Made by a program: the position numbers and the translations under genes. The notes under the pieces were generated by a model. That model was not told where the DNA came from and did no database searches. It was given only the letters and a program-made list of their open reading frames with translations. Positions 46,073 through 58,600 of a stretch of DNA of 64,000 bases are shown here, in pieces (the first letter of the stretch is position 1; the number at the start of each line of letters is the position of its first letter). Origin of the DNA: Cinclus cinclus (Eukaryota > Chordata > Aves > Passeriformes > Cinclidae); assembly GCF_963662255.1 (NCBI RefSeq), contig NC_085049.1, positions 61,365,158 through 61,429,157 on the forward strand, written 5' to 3'.

Positions 46073-46929
46073 AACTGGCTATGGTCTTGTTGAAAGCAAC
46101 AGTCATAGAAACAGCAGGAGGAGGATTCACAGAGGAATCATGGAGCATGGAAAGGAAAATTAAAAGGCAGGATGGAGTCTTGTTCCCCAAAAGAGACGTG
46201 AATGCTCTCCTGCACTTCATGGTGACCATTAAAATGAGGGGCATTTGGATTTGACAGAAACCATCTGGATTTCAGGCTGTCTGTCATGTGTCTGGGACTA
46301 CTAACAGTCCATTTACAGCATGCCATTCAGGGGAAAATAGGACCAAGCTCACTGAAAGGAACGGTATGTTCCTGGCATGGAATAGAAGGTAATGTACAAA
46401 GCAGTGGGTACTGTTCTTCATATCTCTGCATCCATCTCATTCATGCAACAAAAGTTAGGTATGTGGGTTTGATGTTTTGGCTAATTAATTTGTTGCTTTT
46501 TTTTTTCTTATTTGAAGTTTGAACTGTCGTAGTATTCATGCAGCTTTAACTTCACTCTCAGGTTCCAATAGAGTCAGTACTTCAGTTATCCATTCTTGAT
46601 CTCACAGATCCAAGAGACATAGTGTACAAAAGCTGAAACTTTGAAGAAAAGATCTAATAATATCAGCTCCGCAGTGTACTGTAAGGAAAAAACATGTGAA
46701 CATACATACTCTTAAGCTGCGACTGCTAGGAAGCAGTCTGATTTTAATATGTTCTGTTGAGTGAAATATTTGTGGGTGCCTTCAAAAGAGTGGAAGAATT
46801 TGTACAACATCAAGAGACAAAGCAGCCCTTCTTGGTACTTCCACTGTGTTGTAAGCTGCTGGTACCAGCTGCTAAATGATAGATATTCATGAGAAATTTC
46901 CAATATTCTTCTATATAAGGAAGAAAAAA

Positions 46930-47012
46930 ACCCCAACAAAACACAGAAAAATCAAACCATACCAACCAACCTACCAACCAGCCAACCATCCAACCAAAAA
47001 AAAAACCCAAAA
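46930..47012 (+). repeat. A/C-rich simple tract, partly (CCAA)n
   Basis: Runs of aaccaaccaacc type between poly-A stretches, in intergenic DNA. Confidence 0.85.
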
Positions 47013-50000
47013 AAATTAATTGATGTTGTAACTGTAGAGATGTTGCTAACACTAAGAAAAAAACAACCAGACAGGACTGTCCTTTCTTACCATAAATTTA
47101 AGTAAGTTTTTGGACACCGCTGCTGCTCTTAACACCAATTTGTGGGCCTAATTTATGAACAGATCAAGTAGGAGCCATTGAAAGAACTGTTAAAACAAAC
47201 ATCCTGAAATAATAGATCCCTGTATAAAGATATCTAGGTGGAGACTGACACTTCAGCAATAAAAGAAAAGGAAATGAGCCTCAACCTGCAAGTAAGAGAG
47301 AAAAAACAAAAGTTTCTGGAGCAGATGAACTGGTTGCTTGAACTGGGCAAGCATTGACCACAGGGATGCAGTTCACCTCTCTGGCTATAGCTACTGGCTG
47401 CACAGAGGGCTAAATTTCACCTGGTGTTCACAGTCAGTAGAAGAAAACTTGCAGGGTGCCCACCAGTGCCTCTTTTGACGTGAGATTAAATGAGCCCCTT
47501 GTACCATTATGCTAATGGTACTGTACAGATATAAAGCATCTGCTGTACCAAGAGGTGGAGTCCCTTAAATTCAGCTGCAGCCAGAGTGCTTCTCCTCCTT
47601 GATTGCCATTTACTGCTGTGCTTTTTGTGTATCAGATCATTCATCAAGTTTGCAAACTGCTAACACTATCAGATGGTATTAACCTGACTGTTCAGAAGCT
47701 GTGGAGGCTTTATGATGCTTTATGTATCAATACAATTTCTTTTTGCCTGTTTACAAAAGCATGTTAAAGTTACTATTTCTTCCCCATTGCCTTAGCCCCA
47801 AATCCACATCTTCATCAAACCCCACTCAGTAGTCTATTTGAACACGTGCTAACACTGGATACCAATACACTAAAGCAACAGACATTAGTTTTAAGAGTCT
47901 TAGTGTGCCTGGATTAATAAAATCCCCCTGCCATGGAGTCTGGTCATGAAACATGACACATGTCCACTGTCCCCCACCCACCCACCACAGATGACCCACC
48001 TCTCCTTAAGCATGCTGCAACAGCCATAAGACTACAAGAAGCTAGAAAACCTATGCTGTGTCCCAGTAGCATATTGGGAGAGACCAAGGATGCTGTCAAT
48101 GTTTCCATTCTCCAGAAAAAAATAAGGGATTTGCTATTTTAAATGTCAAGATAGCATCAGAAATAGGTGCAACAAATCTCATGTTATAGAGGAAAACAGA
48201 AGAAACAAACCAAGCCAAAGTCAACAGATGCAGATGGTTGGACCTGAGGGAGAAACCTCATTCCTTATCTACTTTTGGTGATGGATGTTACTTTGAGGAT
48301 GTCTCACAAACAAAGCAATTAAACACATAGAGCTGGTGTAAATACGCATAACTGCCTTCAAACATTTCCAAGCAGTATATGTGTCTGTGTGATCTCAGCA
48401 TGGGCAGCCGTGACAGAGTAGGAGAAGAACTGAAGACGATCAAAAAGGGGTTTTAAAAAGAGACAAGGCACTTGGTTCCTAAAGACATTAAAAATTGGAA
48501 GAATGAAGTGGATAGGAAACAGCAGTTTTGGGGGAAATGCCTCATGGGACTGTGGGTGCAAAAAGAAGGGGATTCTTGCAGAAGTGTGAGAGGGAGGAGA
48601 AAGCTTCTCAATGTGAAGAGATGGGGGTGGAGATGAAAGGATTGAGGGAGCACAGGGGATTTAGCAGTAGCAATTACAAAGAAGGATGGGAGGCAGATAA
48701 TGAGGGAGATGTCAGAACTGGTGATAGACACTCTGGATTATGAATAGAAAAATAAATCAAAATAATAAAAAAGCTAGTTAGGTCACTGGGGCAGTGGCAG
48801 GCAACATTTTGCAGAGTATTTGGAAGAGGCAGAGTTAGCAGGCTTTTTTCCAGAGGCTTCCTCTGTAGAAAATGCAAAGAGACAGGCTCCTCCAGGGAGC
48901 ATATCAAAGCAACAATTTCTTTCTGAAGAGCCTGTCTCTCTCCTTCAGTAGGGAGCCAAGCTGCATAACTGAAGTACCTACACGGTACACCTAAAGCAAA
49001 CACATATCAGAATAACGCCAACTAGAACATGTGAACTGAGATAATTTGGATAGCAGGTAATGAAAAAAAAAAAAAAAGAGGGAAACTACCGAAACAAAAT
49101 ACACATATTCAGAAAAATTTACTCAGGAAAAAAAATCAATTTTTTGTACATCATTCTGGTGAACATTTGACAGCCCTTTCTCATACATTAACTGCAAGTA
49201 AGCAAACTAGTTGAATTGTAATTCTGTTGATGCAGAATCGAACACCTTAAATAAACAAAAGATCCCAAAGCCATGGGAATAAAGTTCAAACATGTAACTT
49301 ATTTATCCATTTGAGTTAAAGAACTAAAATCTATGCCACAATTTTATTCCCATACTAGTTGTTCTCTTGAGCAAGTATTTATCTGTGCTGCATCTCACTG
49401 CATGGACAATCCATAAATAAATTTTGAAATTTGTTCTTTTAGATGAAAGAGGAGAATTCTCCAGCAAATGTGTTACAGAGTTCTAGTCATTCAGATTTAA
49501 ATGCTCAGGAGTCAAGGGTAACTTAAGTACTTACTTCAATCCTGGAGCACTCACTACTGGTTTTAAAAGGTGTGTTTGTATTAGTGGGTTACACAATCTG
49601 AATTTGCCTTCTCAAGACCATCAATGACTCATATTTAAATTATTTTTCTTGCAAACTGCATTGAAATTTCAGTGGAATGAGAAAATAGAAAAAACAGCTA
49701 AAAAGATGTCATTCAAAATGCCAACATAAACCATGACTTTTATGTTTCTTTGGCTCTTTTCTCCTTGTTGGTATCTTTCTTTGCGAGTCACTCTTTCTGC
49801 CCATGCGTCCCAGACATGCTAATTATGAGAGGACAAGCACTTCAAGGAAACAAGTTGTTACCCTGAAAGACTTCCTGATGATTAGGGTCTGAAGCAAAGA
49901 CCTTTCCCAAATCTACACCTCTTCAAATATAGGATTTGGAGGGGTTGAGGTTTGGAAATGCTACATACATGTAATTAGGGAGCCATGCTTCTTGAAATAT

Positions 50001-50437
50001 TTAACTTGTTATGTTTATGGTGTCTTTTTAAGACATAAGACACTTGCAAATATCATTGGTTCCTTGTTATTGCCCACAAACAGAACATAGTCTGTGCAAG
50101 AGGCACTTCTATAAAATTACTGCTGGAAAAAAATTCTAAAAGGGTGCTTGGAAATGTATCCTAGTGATATTGGAAATAAAGAGGTAACAATTATGGTACA
50201 TCTCTGTAAGAGAAAATCCCTGTGCTCAAAATGCATGTGCCAGGTGACTAGTTATAAGAAACTCATCCAAATTTCACAAGGAATAATGATGATGATGCTG
50301 CTCTTCTGAATACCCTTGCAGGGCAATTCTGTCATATCCAAACACTATTAACAGAAAAAGGGCTGACAAAAAAAATAACTAAAAAGAAAGCTAAGAAAAT
50401 CACTAAACAAGACTATGGGAGATTTCTCTAAGACATT

Positions 50438-51030
50438 TGCTCTGGTTTTGGTTGGGATAGTTTTAGCAGCTTTTTAGCAGCTGATACAGTGCAGTGTTTT
50501 GAATGTAGTATGAGATGAATGTTGATAACACACTGGTGTTTTTATTGTTGCTAAATTGTGCTTACCCTAAGCCAAGACTTTTCAGTTTCCCATGCTCTGC
50601 CAGTGAGCAGGTGCACAAGAAACTGCGAGGGACCATGGCCAGGACAGCTGATTTGAATTAGCCAAAGGTATATTCCATACCACAGAACATCATTCCCAAT
50701 ATATAAACTGAGAGGAGTTGGACAGGAGACACTAATTGCTGCTCGGCTGTGGTCTGGGCATCAATCTGTGGATGGTGAGCAATTGTATTATGCATTTCTT
50801 GCTTCTTTTGGGGTCCTGCCACCCCCTTCAATTAAAATTATTAATATTGTCATTATTATAAATATTATTGTTAGATTTTATTTTGTTTCACTTATGAAAC
50901 TGCTCTTGTCTCAATCCATGAGCTTTACTTTTCTTTTTTAACATTTCTCCTCTTCACTGCAAGGTGTGAGGCAGGCAGTGATTGAGTGACTACAAGGTAC
51001 TTAGCTGCTGGCTGGGATTAAACCACATCA
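50438..51030 (+). mobile_element. Solo LTR of another avian endogenous retrovirus family
   Basis: A block starting tgctctggttttggttggg and ending near ggctgggattaaaccaca, with gttgataacacactgg, cagtttcccatgctctgcc, ggtatattccatacca and an atatataaac core. This layout is typical of widespread avian LTRs. No internal sequence flanks it. It lies in the UTP20-SLC5A8 intergenic region. The subfamily is not assigned. Confidence 0.75.
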
Positions 51031-54000
51031 GGGACATTAAACCCAGAGAAGCAAAGCCAATGATCGTGGTTGACAGGTAACTTTGCCCAGCAATTCAAAA
51101 CAGCAGTGTGTGGAAAAGCATAAAAAGTAAATGAGATTAGGGTATATCCAAACACTCGAACTTGTTTGCACTCCTTCAGGAATTACGTTCAGAAATATGA
51201 AACACCATCAGCAATAAGCTTCCTTTACACCAACATGCAACAGGCTTCTCAAGGTGTCAAGTGATTCTGTATAGGAAGCAGTTGATGCAATTAAAATCTT
51301 CCGAAAGTAAAAGAAGTACATTTGTTTTAAGTACTACATTGTGAGAAAGATCAGGCAGTCCAATTAGGAATAAATTATTGACTTTGATTTCCTAACAATG
51401 TGTGATGTAAAGGAAATTAAACAGGTTGCTCTATGAACAGAGGAGTAAGTGGAACCTAGAGCCTCGCATCACTGTGTCTTAGTGTTGGTCGGCTTGTGAA
51501 CTTAAGAAGGTGAGAACCTTTGCCTGCAATTTTGTGGTTTTTAAGTTCTTTCTCTCAAATGGTTTTACCATTGCCTAATAGAGGTTCAGCTCCTGCAGCA
51601 GTCTTCCTTTCTACAGGAACATTTATGGGATCCTGCATTTTTTCCCATCTACTTTAATGCAACTGGTAGCTCCTTAATCTTTCGGAGGCCCCAGTCTCTC
51701 TAGATTTAATGATGGTGTACTGTGGTCATTGCATGAAGTGCAAACATCTTCCACATGCATACATGTATATATACATACAGGGCATGATCCCACATCCCTG
51801 ATTTCCTAACAAATCATCCATTTTTGCAGATTTTGTTTTCAATTTGTTTGTTTGTTTGTTTGTTTTTACCAACAGCCAGCCATTTTCTGGCAAGGTTTCC
51901 AAACTGATTCCTGTGTTAGCAGCAGAGAACAGTGGCCAGTCCTGGCACTACACAGGAGTAAAATTGCCATGTTCTTCATCTGCAAACTCAGCTCAGCTGG
52001 TGTAGGTACAGCTGAAGCCCACACAGTCTGAAACTTCACACAAAGTGTGAAGAATTGCTGGAAGTTGGAGAGCTCCCAGGCTGCCAAAATGCAAAGGGTC
52101 TTGCATCACTGCTGAACAATGGTTACCAGGTCTCCAAGGCTCTCTTCCCTCACTTACAACTATTTTTGGCTATGCCCACATTTGTCTACAAGCAGGATAA
52201 TCCCTCAAAGTGTTTTTTTTTTCACAGCTTAGTTCAGAGAGATGGGCAGCATCGCTCCAGGTTCAGGGCTCAATATTTTGTCTCATCTACAGGAGAAAAT
52301 CCATCCCACTGATCTCCCAATGCACTGTCCCATCCACATCAAAAATAATGGGAAGGGAATGTCCTCACCTACAGACTTCCAGTAGCACCTCACAGAGCTG
52401 TCCCACAGTGGAAATGAACCCAATACAATCACAAGGAAGGAACCGTTTGGAACCCATAGGGCAGTCTGGTGTTTGGTCAGATCCATGGCCCTCTTAACTG
52501 GAGAGATGTGAATCTTATCCCTCTTGCTATTAAACACTGAATCCCACTGATGTCAGTAGATGTTACAAAAACAGAGTCACAGTGGCAGTGAGATGAGACA
52601 CCACATAAGGCCAGTGGACATGGAGCAAAGTGTTACAAGAAGACAATGAAATAACACTCTCCGAGTTTGGAAGCCATTTACATATCTATTGTAGCAATGA
52701 GAAAAAACAAATCCCTGTAGTTCTGTCTCTGTTACACAGCAAAAACCAACTGAGCTAATTTGGTTCCCTGTGTGAAAAATCCAGAAAAAACATTTAGTCC
52801 TATTCTCCAGTTTCACTTGCTGTGATTTAGAACATGGCCATCATACAGATTTGCTGCTCGTTCCAAAAGTGGAAACATCCTCATGGGAGGATCCAGCCTT
52901 TCACGCCATACTAGTTATGAAAGACAATTTGCCTGACACTATTGGTAAAAGACCCAAGGAAACCAGAGTGATGTGCATTTCCTCATAGCTGCTTGTGTTT
53001 GAGTTAAGAATCATGATTTGTTTTCCAGTACATGTTATCGCTTGCTGTGTTTACATCATGTCAAAAATTATAAGGAAACAGAATCAAAATTGTATTAATC
53101 CTATGTAATTAATACTTTAAATGCATGTTATTGTTTGGATGGTTTGAGCAACGTAATTCCTGAAGGAGTGCAAACAAGGGACACTGAGCATGAAGCTCTG
53201 AACAGCACAAGCTGTGGATCTGGGCCAGAGCCACTTTATATCCTTCCTGAGAAAAAGGGACCATGCTTTTTGAGAACAAATACTTTTTTTTGGACACCAG
53301 TTCATTGCACTGAGTGGGGATGTGCTGGTTTTGATCGAAGCTTTCTTTGGAAGCTTTCTCATCTTTCATGTTGTTAAAAGTTGATTTAGGGCAGCCACTT
53401 CAGATCAGGTAAAGTGGTACTTTAAAGTGGTACTAACCACTTCAGGTCAGTAAATCAATAGCCTAATTGGTAGGTGTGGAGCATGAGTTTCTTTCTTGCT
53501 CTTCCTCAACAGGACATCTGGAAGCTCTTACTCATTGTATAACTAATTAGAGAGTAATTGGGCTAGAGACTGATGCCCTAACCTGCTGTGGTGAGATTAG
53601 GACATACCACTTGCACACCATGGCCAGCTTCTGTCTCTTCAGGGACATTCATACTCCTAGATAGGCATCTAGACACCAGACCAACACAGACATGATTTCA
53701 CAGCTCAACTTAATAATCCTGCCAGGCAGACTTCCACCTGCTCCCCCTCCTTTCAATATGCACTCAGAAATGACTACAGTAGGCCTGCAATTCCAGAGCT
53801 CCCAAGGAGAGAGAAGTGTTCCATCATCTGTGCTTGGCTGTCAGGTGTCTGCCCATTTCTGTCAAAGATACAGAAGGCTGCTGAAAACCATGTCTCAAAA
53901 TGGTCAGATACAGGCAGGTCAGAGGACCTTGAGCTGAACCCAGAGCACTTGCAGCAAAGATTACTTCCAGCTTATCCAGCTGTGGATAAGAGCCAGAAGA

Positions 54001-54734
54001 GGCTGGGCAGGAAGGAAAATTATTCTACCTTCCATGAAGGAAAACAGGGCAATTTTTAATCCTCAAACTGGTTCTGACTTTTACTAGGTAATCACCTCCA
54101 GCATAGCACTTTGCCAATGTACAGCTCAAGATGGAAAGCTACTCTGCAAAGCTTCTGAACTCTGCTGCAAGGTGTGCTGTGTGCGGCTGCTCTGCTGTCA
54201 AGCACATCTCAGTCAGCTTTGACATCCTTTCATCTTCATTCCCCATCTGGGGTTGCTAATATATGGCAAAGTGGCCAAATGCAGTACTTGCTGTGTTAGT
54301 CCTGTGTGTACTGCTGCTTAAGAAACAGGCACATCTCCACCACTTGACATGAATGACTTTAAAATCCCATAGGTGTTTTTGATGTATTCCTCTCTGGGTA
54401 AGGTGAGTGAAGCTCCATTTGTGATATTCCTGTGCACTTTGACTCTTGAACCTGTGATTAGTTGAAGACTGTCAGTAAAACTTCTGTGAGCACAGTGCAG
54501 GTAGTAGGGTTTCCCTGTTGCACAAGTGCAGTGTTTAGCAACTTGCCTTGGTAAATCTGATTCAGTGAGTTTCTTTCCAGACTGCACAACTCACGGAAAT
54601 GTACATATTAAACGACATAAATATACGTATTAAACGACATTTTTACCTCCGCCTTTTGGGGAGATGGTGGAATATGTTAACAACCGAGGGTAGGTTTCCC
54701 ATCCTGCGGCAACTCTAGTGTGAAATGCCTTCCC
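51031..54734. other. Intergenic DNA upstream of SLC5A8, no gene supported
   Basis: Nothing recognisable apart from a (TTTG)n tract. It may hold distal SLC5A8 enhancers, but no motif cluster was identified by eye. Confidence 0.65.
51846..51867 (+). repeat. (TTTG)n microsatellite
   Basis: About five tandem tttg units in intergenic sequence. Confidence 0.88.
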
Positions 54735-54913
54735 TCCAAAAAGCTCTGGACCGCGACCCGAGTTTGCGGCGTAACCGCGTCCAGGCAGGGCTGTGCCACG
54801 GCGCCATCCCGCAGCCCGGAGGCGCGGGGCGGGCTGTGCTGGCCCGGGACCGCCGCCCCTTCCCGCTCCGCGGGGGCGCTCAGCACCGCGGGGAGGAGCG
54901 GGCACCGCGGCTC

Positions 54914-54919
54914 TATAAA
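54914..54919 (+). promoter_or_regulatory. TATA box, upstream copy
   Basis: TATAAA within ctctataaagcc, in the first copy of the 61-bp duplication. An expected start site would lie near 54945. Orientation and place fit SLC5A8. Confidence 0.6.
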
Positions 54920-54974
54920 GCCCTCCCGCCGTCCCGGCTGCGGCACTCGCACCGCGGCACTCACACCGCGGCTC

Positions 54975-54980
54975 TATAAA
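54975..54980 (+). promoter_or_regulatory. TATA box, downstream copy
   Basis: TATAAA within ctctataaagcc, exactly 61 bp after the first. An expected start site would lie near 55006, giving a 5' UTR of about 290 nt. Confidence 0.62.
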
Positions 54981-55195
54981 GCCCTCCAGCCGTCCCGGCT
55001 GCGGCACTCGCCCCGCGGCTCCCGGCGCAGCCCGCTCCAGCGCCCGGGACCTGAGCACCGCTCCGCGCCTGTCCCGGCGGGACGCACCGCATCGCACCTT
55101 CTTGCTTCTGTCTCGCTGGTGTCACCGCACCTGCCCCAACCCCCGGCCGGGGACATCTTCCCCGGGGACCCGTTCCGATCTGCTTTCTCCTGCTT

Positions 55196-55240
55196 ATGCA
55201 CCCCGTGCCGGCCCTGCGGAGGCAGCAGCAGCCCCTCTGA
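55196..55240 (+). other. Short upstream ORF in the SLC5A8 leader
   Basis: An ATG at 55196 opens a 14-codon frame ([14 protein letters not shown]) ending in TGA at 55238-55240, out of frame with the main start 56 bases later. It would lie in the transcript from either TATA box and could damp translation. A run of 15 T follows immediately at 55241-55255. Confidence 0.5.
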
Positions 55241-55295
55241 TTTTTTTTTTTTTTTGGGAAGATCCTTGGTTCCAAGGCACAGTTCCTCTGGTAGA

Positions 55296-55628
55296 ATGGC
55301 GCGCTTCACCGTGTGGGACTATGTGGTCTTCGCGGCCATGCTGCTCATCTCAGCCGTCATTGGCATCTACTACGCCTTCGCGGGAGGTGCGAGGAAGACC
55401 TCAAAGGATTTCCTCATGGCAGGCCGCAGCATGAGTGCCCTCCCGGTTGCGCTCTCCCTCACGGCCAGTTTCATGTCAGCCGTCACGGTGCTGGGCACCC
55501 CTGCTGAGATCTATCGCTATGGTGCCATCTTCTGCATCTTTGCCATCACCTATGCCCTGGTGGTACTGTGCAGTGCTGAGATCTTCCTGCCTGTCTTCTA
55601 TAAGCTGGGCATTACCAGCACCTATGAG
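55296..55628 (+). CDS. SLC5A8: SLC5A8 exon 1
   Basis: Residues 1-111 with three predicted membrane helices and the conserved [16 protein letters not shown] segment, ending GITSTYE before gtaagg in phase 0. An in-frame open stretch runs on upstream to an ATG at 54720, but that ATG lies upstream of the TATA boxes in the CpG island, so 55296 is preferred. Confidence 0.95.
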
Positions 55629-58600
55629 GTAAGGTGGAGTGGAAAGAATCCTGCCCCAGCTTTTAGGTTGCTGGGGGGCTTCTCATGCCTACTTTCTACA
55701 TGTCTTCCCTCCACCTTCTCTTCCCTGCACTCTGGGCTGTCCTATGTCACCTCACTACTGAGAGCAGGCTGCAATTCTCTCTGTTCATGAGTCTGCCCAC
55801 ACTGTCTCTGCAGACAGGTGATGCTCAACCCTGCTGCCTTAGCTCATGAACTGTGTGTCATACCAGATTTGTTTCCTTATGCCAGATACTCAGTTCAGTA
55901 GGTGGATTCATCCTAGTGCAGCTTGCATGGTGACATGTCATTAATCGTCTGTAATTAACATATTTAAACCAGAGCACAAAAGCCTCTGCTATAGGAACCA
56001 GAGTTATCACATCATGCTCCCTCCAGACTGGTTGCTAAGCTTAGATACAACCACAAAAGTCCCCCTTTGGTGAAGCATATATTTGTGCGGTCCCTAGAGA
56101 TTTTGAAGACAACCCTTGTAACCTGAGGCTGTTTACACTACAGAATGTCCTCTCCATCATGACTATACAAGGAGGTCAGCAAGTGCTCTGTGTCTGTGAA
56201 AGTTTTCTGACTTCCACCAAAATAAGGCTGATGTGATGATCTTCAGCCCAGTGTGTAAGTTAAAGCTGAGCCATCGGCACAACGACAGCTGGGGTAGTGG
56301 AATAATCACAGGTCAAGTCTGACAGGGATGAAGAAGTGTCTGGTCAGTGCTTTCCTTCGATTCAGAATGTCCATGCAACCTGTTTATCTTCCTGCATGGA
56401 GATAGTCCCTAGCTGCAGATTTGGAAATAAACTGCTCATTTTGCAGAGAACTTTGGGAAAGGAGCATTGGTGCAGGTGAAAGTCCTTGACTTGCTGCTTT
56501 GGTCTTTAGCATTTTATTACACTGAACAGAGGCATTGCAGCACTGGAGGCTGAAAACAAGATTTCTGTTGGTAGATTTAGATAAGAATTCACCCACAGAA
56601 ACCTCTGGTGTCTTCCAGTGTATTTTAATCTACTCATCTTTGGATTGTCATGATGATACTTAAATAGGGCTCTTTTAAAGAAAGGCTTATGATCATGACT
56701 GGAAAGTCACTGATTATCTTGGTGCTGAATCAGTAATGCACCTATAGAAGATATAATCTTCTGTTTGTGGACAGAGTTCAGATTTTAACAACCTTTCGTG
56801 TCCTGGGGTTCAAGTCTGCTTCCTTGTGTGGACATGCTCACAGATCACATTTTAAATGCTCAGTTAGTGAGTGAGCCCTTTGAGGTGCTTCAGTGTTTGT
56901 GTCAATTGAACAGATTCCTCTGGCAAATGAGATTTCTTTTGTAAAACCACACACCAAGAGGGTTTTTAGGACAGATGGTGGTGAAAAATCTGCTCTACAG
57001 CATGACAGACTCATTCAGAGGTTGTACTTTTCCAGGCCTGATATCAAAGTGAGGGCTCCTGTTTCATAAAAGGCTAAATTTTGACTTACCAGTAGGTATG
57101 CAGGCTGCCTAGGGCAGTGCAGAAGGTGAGGTTAACACTGGGGGAAGTTGCTGACCACTGAAAATCTTTTGCTCTGTCTTGCAGCAGTTCAGATGGTCAC
57201 ACATAATGCTAGAGTTTCCACAGTGACTAAGATGTAGGAATAGTCACAGTGTTTGCTTTTTGTCTCTGATTTCACAAAACTAGTGGGTTCTACTTTTTAG
57301 CTGCTATGTCACTGTCAAGTTTTAGGTTTCCCTGTGCAGAGTCAAGAGCTGGACTGGATGATTCTTGTGTATCTTTGTCCCTTTCAACTCAGCATGTTTA
57401 GAGGTTCTGTGATAATATGTCCTAGTCTTTTCTGTAGACTCCCTTGTATATTCACTGGCTTATGTCTACTTCACTTGTTTGTATGTTATTACCCAGTGGT
57501 GAAGTCTGTAAACAAATACCAAACCAAGTTGTAAGGGATATCAAACAAAGGGGCTCTAGGAGTTTTGGCCATTCATGAAAATGTAAAAACTTCACTCTGC
57601 TCTTTCTGTACTGCTCATCACGTCATTCTAGTCCTGTCAATAGTGCCAAATTTCAATAAGCATTTGTTTTTTTCTTCTTTTTTTGCAGTATTTAGAACTT
57701 CGATTTAATAAATATCTACGCCTCTGTGGAACGGTCCTTTTCATAATACAAACGGCAAGTAAACTTTGAAGCTGTTCTGTGGCCCTCAGGGCCACTGAAA
57801 TTATTGGGCTGAGTGTTACTGGCTGTTTTCTCTGAACAGCTGATGAGGTTAGCACAGTACCTGGGTGGCTGGGAGCAGGAGGAACAAAGCTCTTTCTGCT
57901 CCACAGCCATGATGTGGGGGAAGGGTGCTGGGCTTACCTGCCTTTTGGGTCTCTGTGGGCACTGCTGATCACCCAGAGTAGTCACTTGACATCAGCACCT
58001 TGCCAAGAGATGAGCGACCCTTCACTACAGCGTAGCAGTGTGAGGAGCAGTCCAGCACTTGTCTGCTGGAGAAACCCCTAATGAGTTCAAAATGTAAACG
58101 TGTGCCAATTATCTACAGCAGCAGTTTTTCATCCTCTGGTGTGTGGATTCTTGGAGTCTGACTAATTCTCAAGGGTCAGTGAGAGGTGACAAAACAGACT
58201 GTCAGGAGCTGTCATTTACTTACTGCACAAGGGTTTTACTCCACCACCACTGGGAAATCCTTAGGTGTCTGCAAACCGAGAAGTAGAAAATTACTGCTCT
58301 GGGGAATGTTAAACTAAAGTAATCTCTGAAATTATTGTTGGCACAGTTTGCTGTATCTGGCCCTTTCAAAGAGTCAGTATGGAACCACAGCTTTTAAATG
58401 TCACTGAGCATATATCAAATGCACCAGAACAAAAATGTGTTCTTTTCACAGTTTTGAAGTGGACTTTTGGGTTAATTCAAAGTAAGAATGACTATGCAGT
58501 TGAAAGCTTTAAGTTACATGATTGTTTTTCTTTGTCCATTTTTGTATTTTTTAAGGCACACCAGAAGGTACAGGGCAATCACACTTGCACCAGTAAGATG

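Larger units (their letters stand above)
42676..50437. other. Intergenic DNA left of the solo LTR, no gene supported
   Basis: AT-rich unique-looking sequence with the simple tracts described separately. All open frames are short, lack recognisable domains and are not linked by plausible splice sites into anything I know. A lncRNA cannot be ruled out. Confidence 0.7.
54903..55024 (+). repeat. Two-copy 61-bp tandem duplication carrying a TATA box
   Basis: Two direct copies start at 54903 and 54964. Each begins caccgcggctctataaag and runs through a gccctcc-gccgtcccggctgcgg core; I count only about two mismatches over the first 55 bp. A partial third start (ccgcggctc) follows near 55012. The duplication lies about 270-390 bp upstream of the SLC5A8 start codon. 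Confidence 0.9.
54735..55460. promoter_or_regulatory. CpG island at the SLC5A8 promoter and exon 1
   Basis: CpG density rises abruptly near 54740 and continues into the first coding exon. The human SLC5A8 exon-1 island is a known target of methylation silencing in colon tumours, so an island here is expected. Bounds are approximate. Confidence 0.82.

Noticed and set aside
45903..46254. Overlapping frames with polyserine or polyalanine
   Set aside because: They read through the (CAG)8 microsatellite; there is no other support for coding.
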